A DNA stretch of 64,000 bases from Verrucomicrobium sp. (GTDB taxonomy: Bacteria; Verrucomicrobiota; Verrucomicrobiia; Methylacidiphilales; UBA1321): NCBI GenBank assembly GCA_017849585.1, contig JAFIGT010000035.1, forward strand, positions 1 to 64,000, read 5' to 3'. This document shows, piece after piece, positions 55,281 to 64,000 of this stretch (within the stretch, counting starts at the first letter, position 1; every line of letters begins with the position of its first letter). A model generated the notes under the pieces. It saw only the letters and a list, made by a program, of their open reading frames with translations. It ran no database searches and was not told where the DNA came from. The position numbers and the translations under genes are program-made.

Positions 55281-56864
55281 ATGCGTCCCGTTTCACTTTT
55301 ATCCTGGGGTTTATCCCTTCTTGTCCTTTCTTCCGCATTGGGGCTTCGCCTCGTTGCTGCAGTCGAAAAAGCACCGCAACCGGGCGACGAATATCGCGGG
55401 GTCAACATCAAGGAAAGCGCCTGGCGCTCCGGCAATCCGGGAACGGTCGTACCTGCCAATGTGCGCATCGATGAAACCGTCGTGATCAAACCGTTCGGCA
55501 AACAACTCTTCGGTTACAACTTTGACTGGGAGGGGAATAGTCACATTCTGCCTGACCCGAAGACGGGCGGAATCGATCCCCGCGCGGCCGAACTCCTGCA
55601 GGGCGTACCGTTTCCGCTCAATCGTTTTGCCGGGGGCGAGTCGCAACGTTTTGCCTGGAAAGGGACCATCGGGCCGGTGGATCAACGTCCAGAACAGTTG
55701 TTGTGGAAATGGGCCAAGCCACATCGCGTCCTGCCGGGCTTGCTCGAAACCTGGCAATGGATTCATCGTCTCGATCCAAAGGCGGAACTGACCTGGGTGC
55801 CGAACCTCGATCAGGAACTCGACAGCAACTATGCCGAACTCGCCGCGTTTCTCACCGGCCAGCCGGACAGCGTGCCGCCCGAAGTGAAGGCGTGGGCGCA
55901 GCGTCGTATCGATCTCGGCGTGAAGGACCCGATCCCGGTTGCGATCTGGGAAATCGGTAATGAGATGGACATCGTCGGCCAGCCGCGCTGGACGATTGCC
56001 CGTTACCTCGCGGCCTGCAAAAAAGCGATTCGCGAAATCCGCACCGTCGACAAGCATGGCAAGATCGCGGTCACCGCTGCTTCCGCCCCATGGAATCCCG
56101 GTTACGCCGTGCCCGGCCAGCCGTGGCAACAGTGGCATCGCGAGCTGTTGCGCGAGCTTGGTCCGCAACTCGACTACATTGTTTTTCATCCCTACTACAG
56201 CGGCTATCCGACCGCCATGATGGAGCGTTGTCTCGACGAAATTCGCGATGACATCAAGAAAATCACCGGCTCGGATCGCATCAAGCTCTACATATCCGAG
56301 CATGCCCGCTGGCCCGATCTGGAAAAGAAACGGTACTATCAATCGCACAGTCTAGAAGGTTGTCTCGCCGCGTCGCAATTTCTCTTACGTTGCTTAAACC
56401 GGCCCGATGTCGGCCCGGCGAATTATCATAGCTTCAGTTCGTTCCCGTGGGGCATGATTTATCGCGACAAAAATTCCGGCCAGTTGTACGCCACCGGCCT
56501 TGCGGATCTATTCCGCCTTTATGGCAAGATCCCCGGCGGTGACGTCGTTCAGGTGGCGCTCGATGGTGCCATGACGGACCCGACGAAAGACGATCTATCA
56601 CTGACAGCGGGAGCGGTACGCGATGGCAAGACTCTCTATGTGGCGGTCACGAACATGGGCCCGGCGCGCGCCGTGACTCTGTCGACAAAACGACCGCTAA
56701 AACTGGCTGAAGCGTGGATCTTCACCGGGGCGGGACCCGATGCGTACAATCGTTACGGGCAACAGGAGATTACGCTTGCGCCGTGGACCGCTCTCAAAAA
56801 GGGAATCGTTGTCGACAAACTCGACGTTCCCTCCGGGGCGCTCCTGTTATTGAAACTGGAGTAG
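55281..56864 (+). CDS. secreted clan GH-A glycoside hydrolase (GH51/GH39-like)
   Basis: The 527-residue protein has a signal peptide (residues 1-27, ending LGLRLVAA) and a TIM-barrel glycosidase domain with a C-terminal beta domain. The acid/base glutamate is E228 in WEIGNEMD and the nucleophile is probably E340 in LYISEHARW, a spacing usual for clan GH-A retaining enzymes. Likeness is to arabinofuranosidase-type GH51 and GH39; substrate cannot be fixed. There is no good Shine-Dalgarno, and the LacI-type operator lies in the leader, so binding there could block transcription or initiation. Confidence 0.8.
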   Translation: MRPVSLLSWGLSLLVLSSALGLRLVAAVEKAPQPGDEYRGVNIKESAWRSGNPGTVVPANVRIDETVVIKPFGKQLFGYNFDWEGNSHILPDPKTGGIDPRAAELLQGVPFPLNRFAGGESQRFAWKGTIGPVDQRPEQLLWKWAKPHRVLPGLLETWQWIHRLDPKAELTWVPNLDQELDSNYAELAAFLTGQPDSVPPEVKAWAQRRIDLGVKDPIPVAIWEIGNEMDIVGQPRWTIARYLAACKKAIREIRTVDKHGKIAVTAASAPWNPGYAVPGQPWQQWHRELLRELGPQLDYIVFHPYYSGYPTAMMERCLDEIRDDIKKITGSDRIKLYISEHARWPDLEKKRYYQSHSLEGCLAASQFLLRCLNRPDVGPANYHSFSSFPWGMIYRDKNSGQLYATGLADLFRLYGKIPGGDVVQVALDGAMTDPTKDDLSLTAGAVRDGKTLYVAVTNMGPARAVTLSTKRPLKLAEAWIFTGAGPDAYNRYGQQEITLAPWTALKKGIVVDKLDVPSGALLLLKLE

Positions 56865-56928
56865 TCGCGGAATAGCGCCGCCTGTATATTTCGATTCCGT
56901 CACGGCGCGGAACCGGTATCGTGTCCGC

Positions 56929-57372
56929 ATGACTGATGGATCGACTGGCGCGGACCACTGGATCGTCACCCGTCGCCGGGTGGCGGCTGGCATGGCGCTG
57001 TTCTATTTCACCAATTCCGCGTTGATTGCACCCGGCGGCTGGCCTGTATTCGGCGAAGTCGCCTTCGCGCTCGTCACCATCGGCTTGTGGTTCACTCCCT
57101 GGATTTGGGCGCGAGCCTGGTGGCTCTGGTGGCCCAGTTATCTGCTCTCCACCCTCATCAGCGTTGCTCTTGTGAAAGTGATTGTCGCCGCGTGGGTCAT
57201 GCAATTCACGCATCCCGATGCGCCACTTTTCAACTGGCCGGTAGGGCTGCTCTATCTTTTTCTCAGTGCCAGTGTCTTCGGCCTTTTTTGTATCTGGCAA
57301 ACTAGTGCGCTTTTTGTTCACCGGGTGCAGCCGTGGTTCCGCAGCCTCCGGGGGCGAAGAAACAAAAAGTAA
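56929..57372 (+). CDS. hypothetical membrane protein
   Basis: The 147-residue protein is unrecognised. It has about four hydrophobic stretches (residues 18-35, 42-58, 62-90, 102-125), is Trp-rich in the middle (WFTPWIWARAWWLWWPSYLL), and ends in a basic tail RSLRGRRNKK. It is followed by another small membrane gene and a membrane phosphoesterase, all co-directional, which suggests a loose operon. Confidence 0.55.
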   Translation: MTDGSTGADHWIVTRRRVAAGMALFYFTNSALIAPGGWPVFGEVAFALVTIGLWFTPWIWARAWWLWWPSYLLSTLISVALVKVIVAAWVMQFTHPDAPLFNWPVGLLYLFLSASVFGLFCIWQTSALFVHRVQPWFRSLRGRRNKK

Positions 57373-57437
57373 TTCCGCGGGGCGGACTTGCGCGAAGGCT
57401 CAAACTGGGGAATCTTGAACCGTCTCATCGAGACACC

Positions 57438-57620
57438 ATGATTATGTCCCATGTGTATTCGAAACTTCTGGGGTTTTACGAGCGGCACCGCTTTCTGGTG
57501 ATTCTCAGCGGAGTGGTCGCGGTCTATTTTCTCGTCGCGTGGACCACCGGCCTGTGCACCGTGTGCGGCGTGATTTCCCGCGTGGCCGGAGCCTCAGGTG
57601 GAGCAAGTTGCGCGCCGTGA
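57438..57620 (+). CDS. small single-span membrane protein
   Basis: The 60-residue protein has one membrane helix (residues 17-36: FLVILSGVVAVYFLVAWTTG) followed by a CTVCG motif and a Gly/Ala/Ser tail. The Cys pair could bind metal or form a disulphide. ATG 57438 or 57444 are both possible. An earlier in-frame ATG at 57333 lies inside the preceding gene. Function unknown. Confidence 0.5.
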   Translation: MIMSHVYSKLLGFYERHRFLVILSGVVAVYFLVAWTTGLCTVCGVISRVAGASGGASCAP

Positions 57621-57683
57621 GCGCGTTCCTTACGCATGCACGGGACTTGAAGTTTGGCCGTGGCATGTCACTTTGAATCGTCC

Positions 57684-58835
57684 ATGCGTAATACATTCGT
57701 TTACTTTCTCAGTCTCATTCTGGGTTGTTACACGCTCGCGAATTTCTATGTGATCTGGCGAAGCTGGGTCATGTTGCCCGGTATTGGGGTTTGGCGTTGG
57801 CTGATTGCCCTGGCGATTATTTTTCTGGCCATGGCCTATCCGCTGTCGCGTATCGCGGAATATCACCGGATGGTATGGTTCAGCTCTGTAAGCGTGTGGC
57901 TGGGAGTTTTCTGGATTGCGGCCATTCTCTACTTCTTTTTGATTTTTCTCGGCCTGCATTTTTTCGACGCCCTGGTGTGGATCTTTGCCAAGGACGCCTG
58001 GGTGGAACGGTGGTTTGCGTGCCGCCCTCAGGTTTGGACTGGAGTGGTTGTGTTTGTCGCTGGGTTGCTGGCGTATGGTGCGTGGAATGCGAGTCATCCC
58101 CGCGTGGTGCGGCTGGAATGGACCTTGCCGCGCCTGCCTGCCGCTGCAACGCCGCTGAAGGTCGTCGCGCTTTCCGATCTTCACTGCGGTGTGATCATCG
58201 GTCGTGAGCAGGTGCAAAAAATCGTCACGATGATCAACGCGGAAAAGCCGGATGTGATTCTGCTGGCGGGCGATGTCATCGACGGGGACCTGGCTCCGGT
58301 TCAGGAACGAAAAATCGGTGAGGTGCTGCAGCAACTGCACGCCACGTACGGCGTCTATGCAGTGACGGGCAATCATGAATTCTTTGGCGGCGTGCAGCCA
58401 TCAGTCGATTATCTCGAAGCGCATGGCATTCGCGTGCTGCGTGACGAAGTGGTGCCGGTGGGCAACGCTTTCTTTCTGGTGGGCCGCGAGGACATCAGCG
58501 TGGTCCGCTACAAGCCGGAAGGGCGCGCCTCCCTCTCGGCTTTGCTGGGCCGGACGGATCGTTCCCTCCCGATCTTTGTGATGGATCACCAACCCGTGGC
58601 GCTCGACGAAGCGGAGCAGGCGGGGGCGGACGCGCAACTCTCCGGTCACACCCACGACGGTCAGTTCTGGCCGGTCAACTACATCCCGAAGTCACTTTTC
58701 AAACTGAGCTACGGCTACAAAAAATTCGGTCCCCTCAACGCGTATGTGTCGTGCGGAGTGGGGACGTGGGGACCACCCGTGCGGATTGGGAATCACCCCG
58801 AGATTGTCGTCTTCACGCTCAAACCTGCCAAGTGA
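57684..58835 (+). CDS. membrane-anchored metallophosphoesterase (YkuE-like)
   Basis: The 383-residue protein has four N-terminal membrane segments (to about residue 140), then a calcineurin-like phosphoesterase domain. The metal-binding motifs are complete: SDLHCG, GDVID, GNHEFF and GHTHDGQ. YkuE-type and LpxH-like relatives act on membrane lipids or lipid-linked phosphates; here the substrate is unknown. ATG 57684 starts the first helix. Its 3' end overlaps the convergent cation-efflux gene by 43 bp. Confidence 0.87.
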   Translation: MRNTFVYFLSLILGCYTLANFYVIWRSWVMLPGIGVWRWLIALAIIFLAMAYPLSRIAEYHRMVWFSSVSVWLGVFWIAAILYFFLIFLGLHFFDALVWIFAKDAWVERWFACRPQVWTGVVVFVAGLLAYGAWNASHPRVVRLEWTLPRLPAAATPLKVVALSDLHCGVIIGREQVQKIVTMINAEKPDVILLAGDVIDGDLAPVQERKIGEVLQQLHATYGVYAVTGNHEFFGGVQPSVDYLEAHGIRVLRDEVVPVGNAFFLVGREDISVVRYKPEGRASLSALLGRTDRSLPIFVMDHQPVALDEAEQAGADAQLSGHTHDGQFWPVNYIPKSLFKLSYGYKKFGPLNAYVSCGVGTWGPPVRIGNHPEIVVFTLKPAK

Positions 58836-61800
58836 CGGCGGCGCAGCATCAGGAAGATCGCGGGCGTGACGATCAGGATGTGCAGCAAGCTGCTGATCAT
58901 ACCGCCGATGACCGGCACGGCGATTGGTCGCATGATTTCAATGCCGGTGCGTTCGCCGGAGAAAATCGGAATCATGATCACCGCCAAGCTCGCCACGACG
59001 GTGCTCACCGTCATCACCTTGGGGCGGAGACGTAATTCCGCGCCTTCGATCACAGCCGCTTTCAAATCGTCCGCGTTGAACGCATCGCCGCGTTCCAGCA
59101 TCTTGTTGCGTACAGCTTCCTCGAGATAGATCACCATCACCACGCCGGTTTGCACCGCCGTGCCGAACAACGCGATGTAACCGACCCACACGGCCACGCT
59201 GAAATTATACCCGAGTAGATATTGCAGGAAGATGCCGCCCGTGAGCGCGAACGGTACGGCGAGCAGGACGTGCGCCGCCTCGAGCGCGGAGTTGTACGTG
59301 ATATAGAGCAGGATGAAGATGATGAAAATCACGGTGGGCAAGACGAGCTTGAGTGTCTTCTCCGCGCGAATCAGATTCTCGTATTGGCCGCCCCACGCGA
59401 TGTAGTAGCCCGGCGGGAGCTTCAGTTTTTCCGCCAGCACCCGCTTCGCCTCCACCACGAAACCGCCCAGATCGCGGTCGCGCACGTTCGTCTGCACAAA
59501 AACGCGGAGCATCCCGTTCTCGCTCGAGATCATCGCCGGTCCCATCACCAGTCGGATGTCGCACACTTGCGAGAGCGGCACATGCTGGCCGTTCATTGAG
59601 GCCACGAGAACGTTGCGCAGCGCGTCGGGCGTGTCGCGCAATTCGCGGGCGTAGCGCACGCGGATCGGAAAGCGGCGACGGCCCTCGATCGTGGTGGTGA
59701 GCGTCTTGCCGCCGACGGCGGTTTCAATCGTGTTCAGGATTTCATCGACCGGCACGCCGTAACGCGCGGCATCGTCGCGGCGCACATCCATTTCGAGGTA
59801 AGGCGCGCCCGTGACGCGCTCGCCGTAGACATCCGCTGCGCCGGGGATCTGGCGCAATTCGGCTTCCACTTCGAGTGCCAGTTTTTCCAGCGTTTTCAAA
59901 TCGCTGCCGAAAAGTTTCACCGCCACCTGACCGCGAATGCCGGTGTTCAGCATCAGCACGCGGTTCTCAATCGGCTGGAGAAAAGCCGGTTGAAATCCGG
60001 TGTACTGCATCACCGCGTTGAGCATCTCCTGCCGCAGTTTGTCCATCGTCATGCCTTTACGCCATTGGTCGGTGGGCTTTAACATGATCGTGGTTTCAAT
60101 CATCGAGATCGGCGCGGGATCGGTCGCGCTCTCGGCGCGGCCCAGCTTGCCCGCCACACTCAGCACTTCGGGAAATGCGGAGAGCGCCTTGTCCTGCGCG
60201 GCCATCACGCGATTCACCTCCGGCAGCGACGCGCCCGGCAGCGTGGTCGGCATGAACAACAGTGCGCGTTCGTTCAGGGGCGGCATGAATTCGTAACCGA
60301 TGCGCGAAGCGAGCGCGAGGGCGGAGAGCAGGACGGCCACCGCTGCCGCGATGACGACCCAGCGATGCTCCAGCGCCCAGCGTAGCACGGGCTTATAGAG
60401 AGCGAGCAGGACGCGCATGACGATGTTGTCATTCTCGTCGTGGATTTTTCCGCGCACGAAAAACGACGCGAGCACGGGAATCAATGTCACGGCAAGCAAT
60501 GTTGCGCCTGCCATGGCGAAGGTCTTGGTGAACGCGAGCGGGTGGAACAATTTACCTTCCTGACCGGTCAATGCGAACACGGGAATAAACGCGAGGATGA
60601 TAATGGCCATCGCGAAGAAAATCGGACGAGCGACGAGATTAGTTGCCCGCAATACGATTTGCGCCATGTCCTGCGGATAGCGCAGGCCGGGGACTTTGCC
60701 TTGCTGCACATTGTGCGCCTCGCGCATGACCGCCTCCGTCACGACCACGCCCGCATCAACCAATACGCCGATGGCAATCGCGATGCCGGAGAGCGACATG
60801 ATGTTCGACGTGATGCCGAACTGCCGCATCAGGATGAATGAAATCAGAATCGAGAGCGGCAACGGCACCGTCACAATCACGATACTGCGAAAGTGAGCGA
60901 GGAAGATGATGTGCGCGAGCGTCACGAGAATCATTTCCTCGATCAACGTGATGCGCAGGGTATTCACCGCTCGTTCGATCAGCTCACTGCGGTCGTAGAA
61001 CGATTTGATTTCCACTCCCGGCGGCAGGCCGGGCGAGAGCTCGGTGATCTTCTCTTTCACCGCCTTGATCACATCGACCGTCGACGCGCCGTAGCGCATG
61101 ACGATGATGCCACCCACCACTTCGCGTCCGCCCAGATCGAGTGCGCCGCGCCGCGTGTCGGGACCGAGTTGCACATTCGCCACCTGCGAGAGGAAAATCG
61201 GTTGACCCTGAAAATAGCCGACCTGCGTGCGCTTGAGATCGTCGAGATTTTGTACGAGACCGAGACCGCGCAGCGTGTACTCGCGGCCCGACACTTCGAT
61301 ATTGCCTCCGCCCACGTTGCGGTTGCTGCCCTGCACGGCATTGATCACCGTCGTCAGCGTCAGGTTGAACGCGTGCAATTTCTCCGGATCAATATCGATC
61401 TGGTATTGCCGCACGAACCCGCCGAGGCTCGCCACTTCCGCCACGCCGGGAACGGAATTCAACTGATAGCGAATGTACCAATCCTGCAACGCGCGCAACT
61501 CGCCGAGATCAAGCGCGTGACCTTTCTCGCGGGCCTGCGTGTCGTCGAGATAATATTGATACACCCAGCCGAGACCAGTGGCGTCCGGCCCAAGCACTGG
61601 AATCACGCCCTCGGGCAATTTAAATGGCAGCGAGTTCAGCCGCTCGAGAATGCGGGTGCGGGCAAAGTAGACATCCACGCTGTCCTCAAAAATCACCGTG
61701 AGCATGCCGAAGCCGAAAGCCGATTGGGCGCGTACAACCTTCACGCCGGTGAGGCCCTGCAGACTCGCGGAGAGGGGATAGGTGATTTGATCCTCCACCT

Positions 61801-61978
61801 CTTGCGCCGAGCGACCGGGCCATTCCGCGAGCACGATCACCTGATTTTCGCTCAGATCGGGAATCGCATCGATCGGCGTGCGGTAGATGGAATAAATCCC
61901 CCAGCCAGCAATGAAGAAATAAGCGGCCAGAACCAGAAAACGGTTCTTTAGGCACCACGAGATGAGGGAATTAATCAT
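58793..61978 (-). CDS. heavy-metal RND efflux pump, CusA/CzcA type
   Basis: The 1061-residue inner-membrane pump has the RND layout: one helix, a large periplasmic loop, six helices, a second loop, five helices. The HME-type TM4 motif is present ([20 protein letters not shown]), as is the opening [18 protein letters not shown]. CusA-like features include [20 protein letters not shown] and [18 protein letters not shown], so a monovalent metal such as Cu(I) or Ag(I) is the likely substrate. It begins 13 bp after the adaptor gene. ATG 61978 is preferred; the frame is open for 34 codons more. Confidence 0.93.
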   Translation of the reverse strand: MINSLISWCLKNRFLVLAAYFFIAGWGIYSIYRTPIDAIPDLSENQVIVLAEWPGRSAQEVEDQITYPLSASLQGLTGVKVVRAQSAFGFGMLTVIFEDSVDVYFARTRILERLNSLPFKLPEGVIPVLGPDATGLGWVYQYYLDDTQAREKGHALDLGELRALQDWYIRYQLNSVPGVAEVASLGGFVRQYQIDIDPEKLHAFNLTLTTVINAVQGSNRNVGGGNIEVSGREYTLRGLGLVQNLDDLKRTQVGYFQGQPIFLSQVANVQLGPDTRRGALDLGGREVVGGIIVMRYGASTVDVIKAVKEKITELSPGLPPGVEIKSFYDRSELIERAVNTLRITLIEEMILVTLAHIIFLAHFRSIVIVTVPLPLSILISFILMRQFGITSNIMSLSGIAIAIGVLVDAGVVVTEAVMREAHNVQQGKVPGLRYPQDMAQIVLRATNLVARPIFFAMAIIILAFIPVFALTGQEGKLFHPLAFTKTFAMAGATLLAVTLIPVLASFFVRGKIHDENDNIVMRVLLALYKPVLRWALEHRWVVIAAAVAVLLSALALASRIGYEFMPPLNERALLFMPTTLPGASLPEVNRVMAAQDKALSAFPEVLSVAGKLGRAESATDPAPISMIETTIMLKPTDQWRKGMTMDKLRQEMLNAVMQYTGFQPAFLQPIENRVLMLNTGIRGQVAVKLFGSDLKTLEKLALEVEAELRQIPGAADVYGERVTGAPYLEMDVRRDDAARYGVPVDEILNTIETAVGGKTLTTTIEGRRRFPIRVRYARELRDTPDALRNVLVASMNGQHVPLSQVCDIRLVMGPAMISSENGMLRVFVQTNVRDRDLGGFVVEAKRVLAEKLKLPPGYYIAWGGQYENLIRAEKTLKLVLPTVIFIIFILLYITYNSALEAAHVLLAVPFALTGGIFLQYLLGYNFSVAVWVGYIALFGTAVQTGVVMVIYLEEAVRNKMLERGDAFNADDLKAAVIEGAELRLRPKVMTVSTVVASLAVIMIPIFSGERTGIEIMRPIAVPVIGGMISSLLHILIVTPAIFLMLRRRHLAGLSVKTTISG

Positions 61979-61991
61979 GGCAGCGTGAGGC

Positions 61992-63344
61992 TTAATGTTG
62001 ATGACCGGCAGGGGTCGGAGATGGCGTTGGTCCACTATCGCCGCTGCTGCTTGCGCCGCCCTGCAATTGGGCTTCCGCATCGATCAGGAATGCGCCCCCC
62101 GTCACCACATTTTCTCCAGCCTTCACGCCGGAACTGATCACGGCGAAGAGCTGGCTGCTGTCGGCCGTCTTGCCTTCGCCGCCAATCTGCACATCGCGCG
62201 GCTCGTAGCGATCGGCGCTCGCCTGCACGTAAACAATCTTGCGGCGACCCGTATCGATCACTGCCGAGGCCGGGACGGTCACCGGTGCCGTGCCGAGCTT
62301 GATCTCCAGCGTACCGGTTGCGGAGAGCTGCGGTAGTAGTTCGTGTTTGGAATTCTCCACCACGAAGCGGGCGCGGACGGTGCGTTTCTCGGGAATGATG
62401 CGGCGATCGATGAAGACCAGCTTGCCTGTGAAGATTTGACCGGGGCGCGCCTTGGAGACGAGTTGAATCCGCTGTCCGAGCTTGAGCGCGGCGTAGTCCT
62501 GCTCGAAGACCTCTGCATTGAACCACACATCGCTCAGGTCCGTGATGTGCAGCAGCACTGTCTCCGGCGTGAACCGCTCTCCCGTGTGCGGGATATCGCC
62601 CACGATGGAGCCGTTGATCGGCGACCGGACGATAAAAGTGCGACGGATTTGCTTTTTTTCCACCAGCGCTTTCAACGCCGCATCGTCGAACCCCGCTTGA
62701 CGCAGGCGATCCGCCGCCGCTTCGATTTTTGCGCTCAGCACATCCCGTTCGTAAAAGGTCGAGAGATACCGTTCGCGCAGCGCGGTGAGGTACGCTTCCT
62801 GATCGGCGATGGCAGTTTCGGAATAGACCTCAAAGAGCGGTTCCCCTTTTTTCAATTCGGTCGTATTGAAATTCACGAGCACCTTCTCGATGCGTCCACC
62901 GTAGTACCACGTGAAGTCCACGTGACGGTCGGAGATATACTGGATCTCGCCGAAGATCTGGATCGTGCGCGTGAGTTCGCGCGGCACCGCGGGCTCGATC
63001 TTGATGCTGCTCACCGAACTACGCGCCGCATCGACCGTGACATGTTCGATCGGAGCTAGCGAAGTCGCGGCGATGGCCGGTGTGGCGGTTGTCGTCACTG
63101 GCTCGGGCGCGGTTTCGGCGGATTTCGCATCGGACGCCGATGGTGTCGTGGTCAGCAGCGGGGTGAGTGTCATCCCGCAGATCGGGCAATTGCCCGGACC
63201 CTTGTGTCTCACCTGCGGATGCATCGAGCACGTGTAGATCTGGTCCTTTGAGTCGGCCCCGTCTTTTTTCGCGGAGCAAGCGGCAGCGATTGCGAGCAAT
63301 GCGACCAGCAGGAGGAAGGGAAGAAGCGCTTTGAATGGTTTCAT
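61992..63344 (-). CDS. RND periplasmic adaptor (CusB type) with heavy-metal binding domain
   Basis: The 450-residue membrane-fusion protein is a lipoprotein (C23 in an IAAAC lipobox). It has a heavy-metal binding domain right after the signal: [20 protein letters not shown] from residue 37, then GMTLTPL. Barrel-sandwich hybrid and helical hairpin domains follow. The C-terminus is His-rich (AGHQH). It links the CusA-like pump to an outer-membrane channel, which is not in the window, and may pass metal to the pump. Confidence 0.92.
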   Translation of the reverse strand: MKPFKALLPFLLLVALLAIAAACSAKKDGADSKDQIYTCSMHPQVRHKGPGNCPICGMTLTPLLTTTPSASDAKSAETAPEPVTTTATPAIAATSLAPIEHVTVDAARSSVSSIKIEPAVPRELTRTIQIFGEIQYISDRHVDFTWYYGGRIEKVLVNFNTTELKKGEPLFEVYSETAIADQEAYLTALRERYLSTFYERDVLSAKIEAAADRLRQAGFDDAALKALVEKKQIRRTFIVRSPINGSIVGDIPHTGERFTPETVLLHITDLSDVWFNAEVFEQDYAALKLGQRIQLVSKARPGQIFTGKLVFIDRRIIPEKRTVRARFVVENSKHELLPQLSATGTLEIKLGTAPVTVPASAVIDTGRRKIVYVQASADRYEPRDVQIGGEGKTADSSQLFAVISSGVKAGENVVTGGAFLIDAEAQLQGGASSSGDSGPTPSPTPAGHQH

Positions 63345-63362
63345 AAGTAAATCGAGTCCGGG

Positions 63363-64000
63363 TTAAAAAGACACCTTCACATTCATGCCCACCACGGGCG
63401 ATACTATCGAATTCCCATCCGGCATCCACGTGTCGTCGCGCATGCCGAAGAGCTCCACGCTTACGGCCTTGTTGAAGGGATAGAGCAGACCGACCGTGAA
63501 CCGGTTTTCTGCGAGGTATCCTTCGCGCAGATTCAGAAAATATTCGTTCGAGACGAACGGCGTGATCTTCAGCGGCAGGAAGGGCTTGCGGTATTCGGCC
63601 CGCACTAGATGCCGGAACGTATAAATCTCGCCATCCACATCACCGATGCCGCCTTGGAATTGTTGGCGCGAGCTGAAGTACCAATCCTTCAGCGGAATTT
63701 TCACCGTCATCGACGCCCAGCCTTGATTCGCCCGGTCGATCGTGTCGTTGCCCATCTCGTCCACGCCGTACGTCTCATCCCGTTCGTAGCCGATGGCGAA
63801 ATCGTAGCGCGGCGAGTAATGCCAGATCAGTTGCGGCATGATCTCATAGTGCAGAAACGTCGGCTTCGTATCCTGGAACCACTGCTCGCTCTCCACCATC
63901 ACTTCCAACCCGTAATCGAGCCGCTGGCTCACGCTGTCTACGATGCGACCCATCAGCGGACCCTGGGTTTCGCCCGCCTTCGCCGAAAAGGGGATCGCTG
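63363..64000 (-). CDS. outer-membrane beta-barrel protein, 5' end outside window
   Basis: At least 212 residues of beta-strand-rich sequence ending in PVVGMNVKVSF, where the terminal Phe is typical of outer-membrane barrels. Alternating patterns such as YDFAIGYERDETY, KITPFVSNEYFLNL and FTVGLLYPFNKAVSVELFGM resemble DUF2490-type proteins. The frame stays open to the window end (AIPFSAKAGETQGPLMGR), so the true start and signal peptide lie outside. It is 18 bp upstream of the adaptor gene and probably heads or shares the metal-efflux operon. Confidence 0.75.
   Translation of the reverse strand, partial: AIPFSAKAGETQGPLMGRIVDSVSQRLDYGLEVMVESEQWFQDTKPTFLHYEIMPQLIWHYSPRYDFAIGYERDETYGVDEMGNDTIDRANQGWASMTVKIPLKDWYFSSRQQFQGGIGDVDGEIYTFRHLVRAEYRKPFLPLKITPFVSNEYFLNLREGYLAENRFTVGLLYPFNKAVSVELFGMRDDTWMPDGNSIVSPVVGMNVKVSF

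Noticed and set aside
60893-61951. 352-residue plus-strand open frame
   Set aside because: Antisense to the CusA-type gene; composition is a shadow.

Overview
The window reads as a chromosomal segment of a GC-rich Gram-negative bacterium. I infer Verrucomicrobiota, probably the Opitutae. The reasons are two PEP-CTERM proteins beside AraC and IclR regulators, a plant/cyanobacterial-type GlgC, LPS-type GT9 transferases, RND efflux, and many short palindromic intergenic repeats. This placement is inference; there is no rRNA or tRNA in the window.

Layout. 175-6833 (minus) is a complete F1Fo ATP synthase operon (atpB-E-F-H-A-G-D-C) with an unusually short delta subunit and a perfect TGTGA-N6-TCACA site upstream. 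7232-13685 holds a DUF2314-like lipoprotein, an aquaporin, an RRM protein, a periplasmic lactonase-type propeller, and an NfeD-like/flotillin pair. 13686-15795 is rich in repeats and carries an AT-rich orphan gene. glmS and glgC diverge at 17.6 kb. A hybrid GAF-histidine kinase-receiver protein follows at 19.3 kb, behind a tiny leader ORF. 22026-28751 is a six-gene glycosyltransferase block (three GT9, three GT4), probably for LPS core or another surface glycan. 28805-35522 holds an IclR regulator, two PEP-CTERM proteins, an AraC regulator, a patatin-STAS pair and a DHA2-type MFS exporter.

The centrepiece is 35789-54152: a small helical protein, MbtH, an ArsA/Get3-type ATPase with an HSP20-like tail, a second small helical protein, then a single 5177-residue nonribosomal peptide synthetase. 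The synthetase reads C-A-PCP / C-A-PCP / C-A(MT)-PCP / C-A(MT)-PCP-TE. A convergent Sfp-type phosphopantetheinyl transferase overlaps its 3' end. The predicted product is a tetrapeptide N-methylated at residues 3 and 4, possibly N-acylated because the first module begins with a C domain. An ArsA-type ATPase flanked by two look-alike helical proteins inside an NRPS operon is the most unusual arrangement in the window.

54145-64000 holds a LacI regulator overlapping the PPTase gene, a divergent clan GH-A glycosidase with a LacI-type operator just before its start, small membrane proteins, a membrane metallophosphoesterase, and a CusB/CusA-like metal efflux operon whose first visible gene runs off the window.

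Dispersed repeats are a second theme. A palindrome of the form CCAGCGTGACGCTGG supplies the last codons and stop of two unrelated genes and abuts the stop of a third. Other families include GGGGACTGTCCCC palindromes and a 50-bp element with TGTAGG/CCTACA ends.
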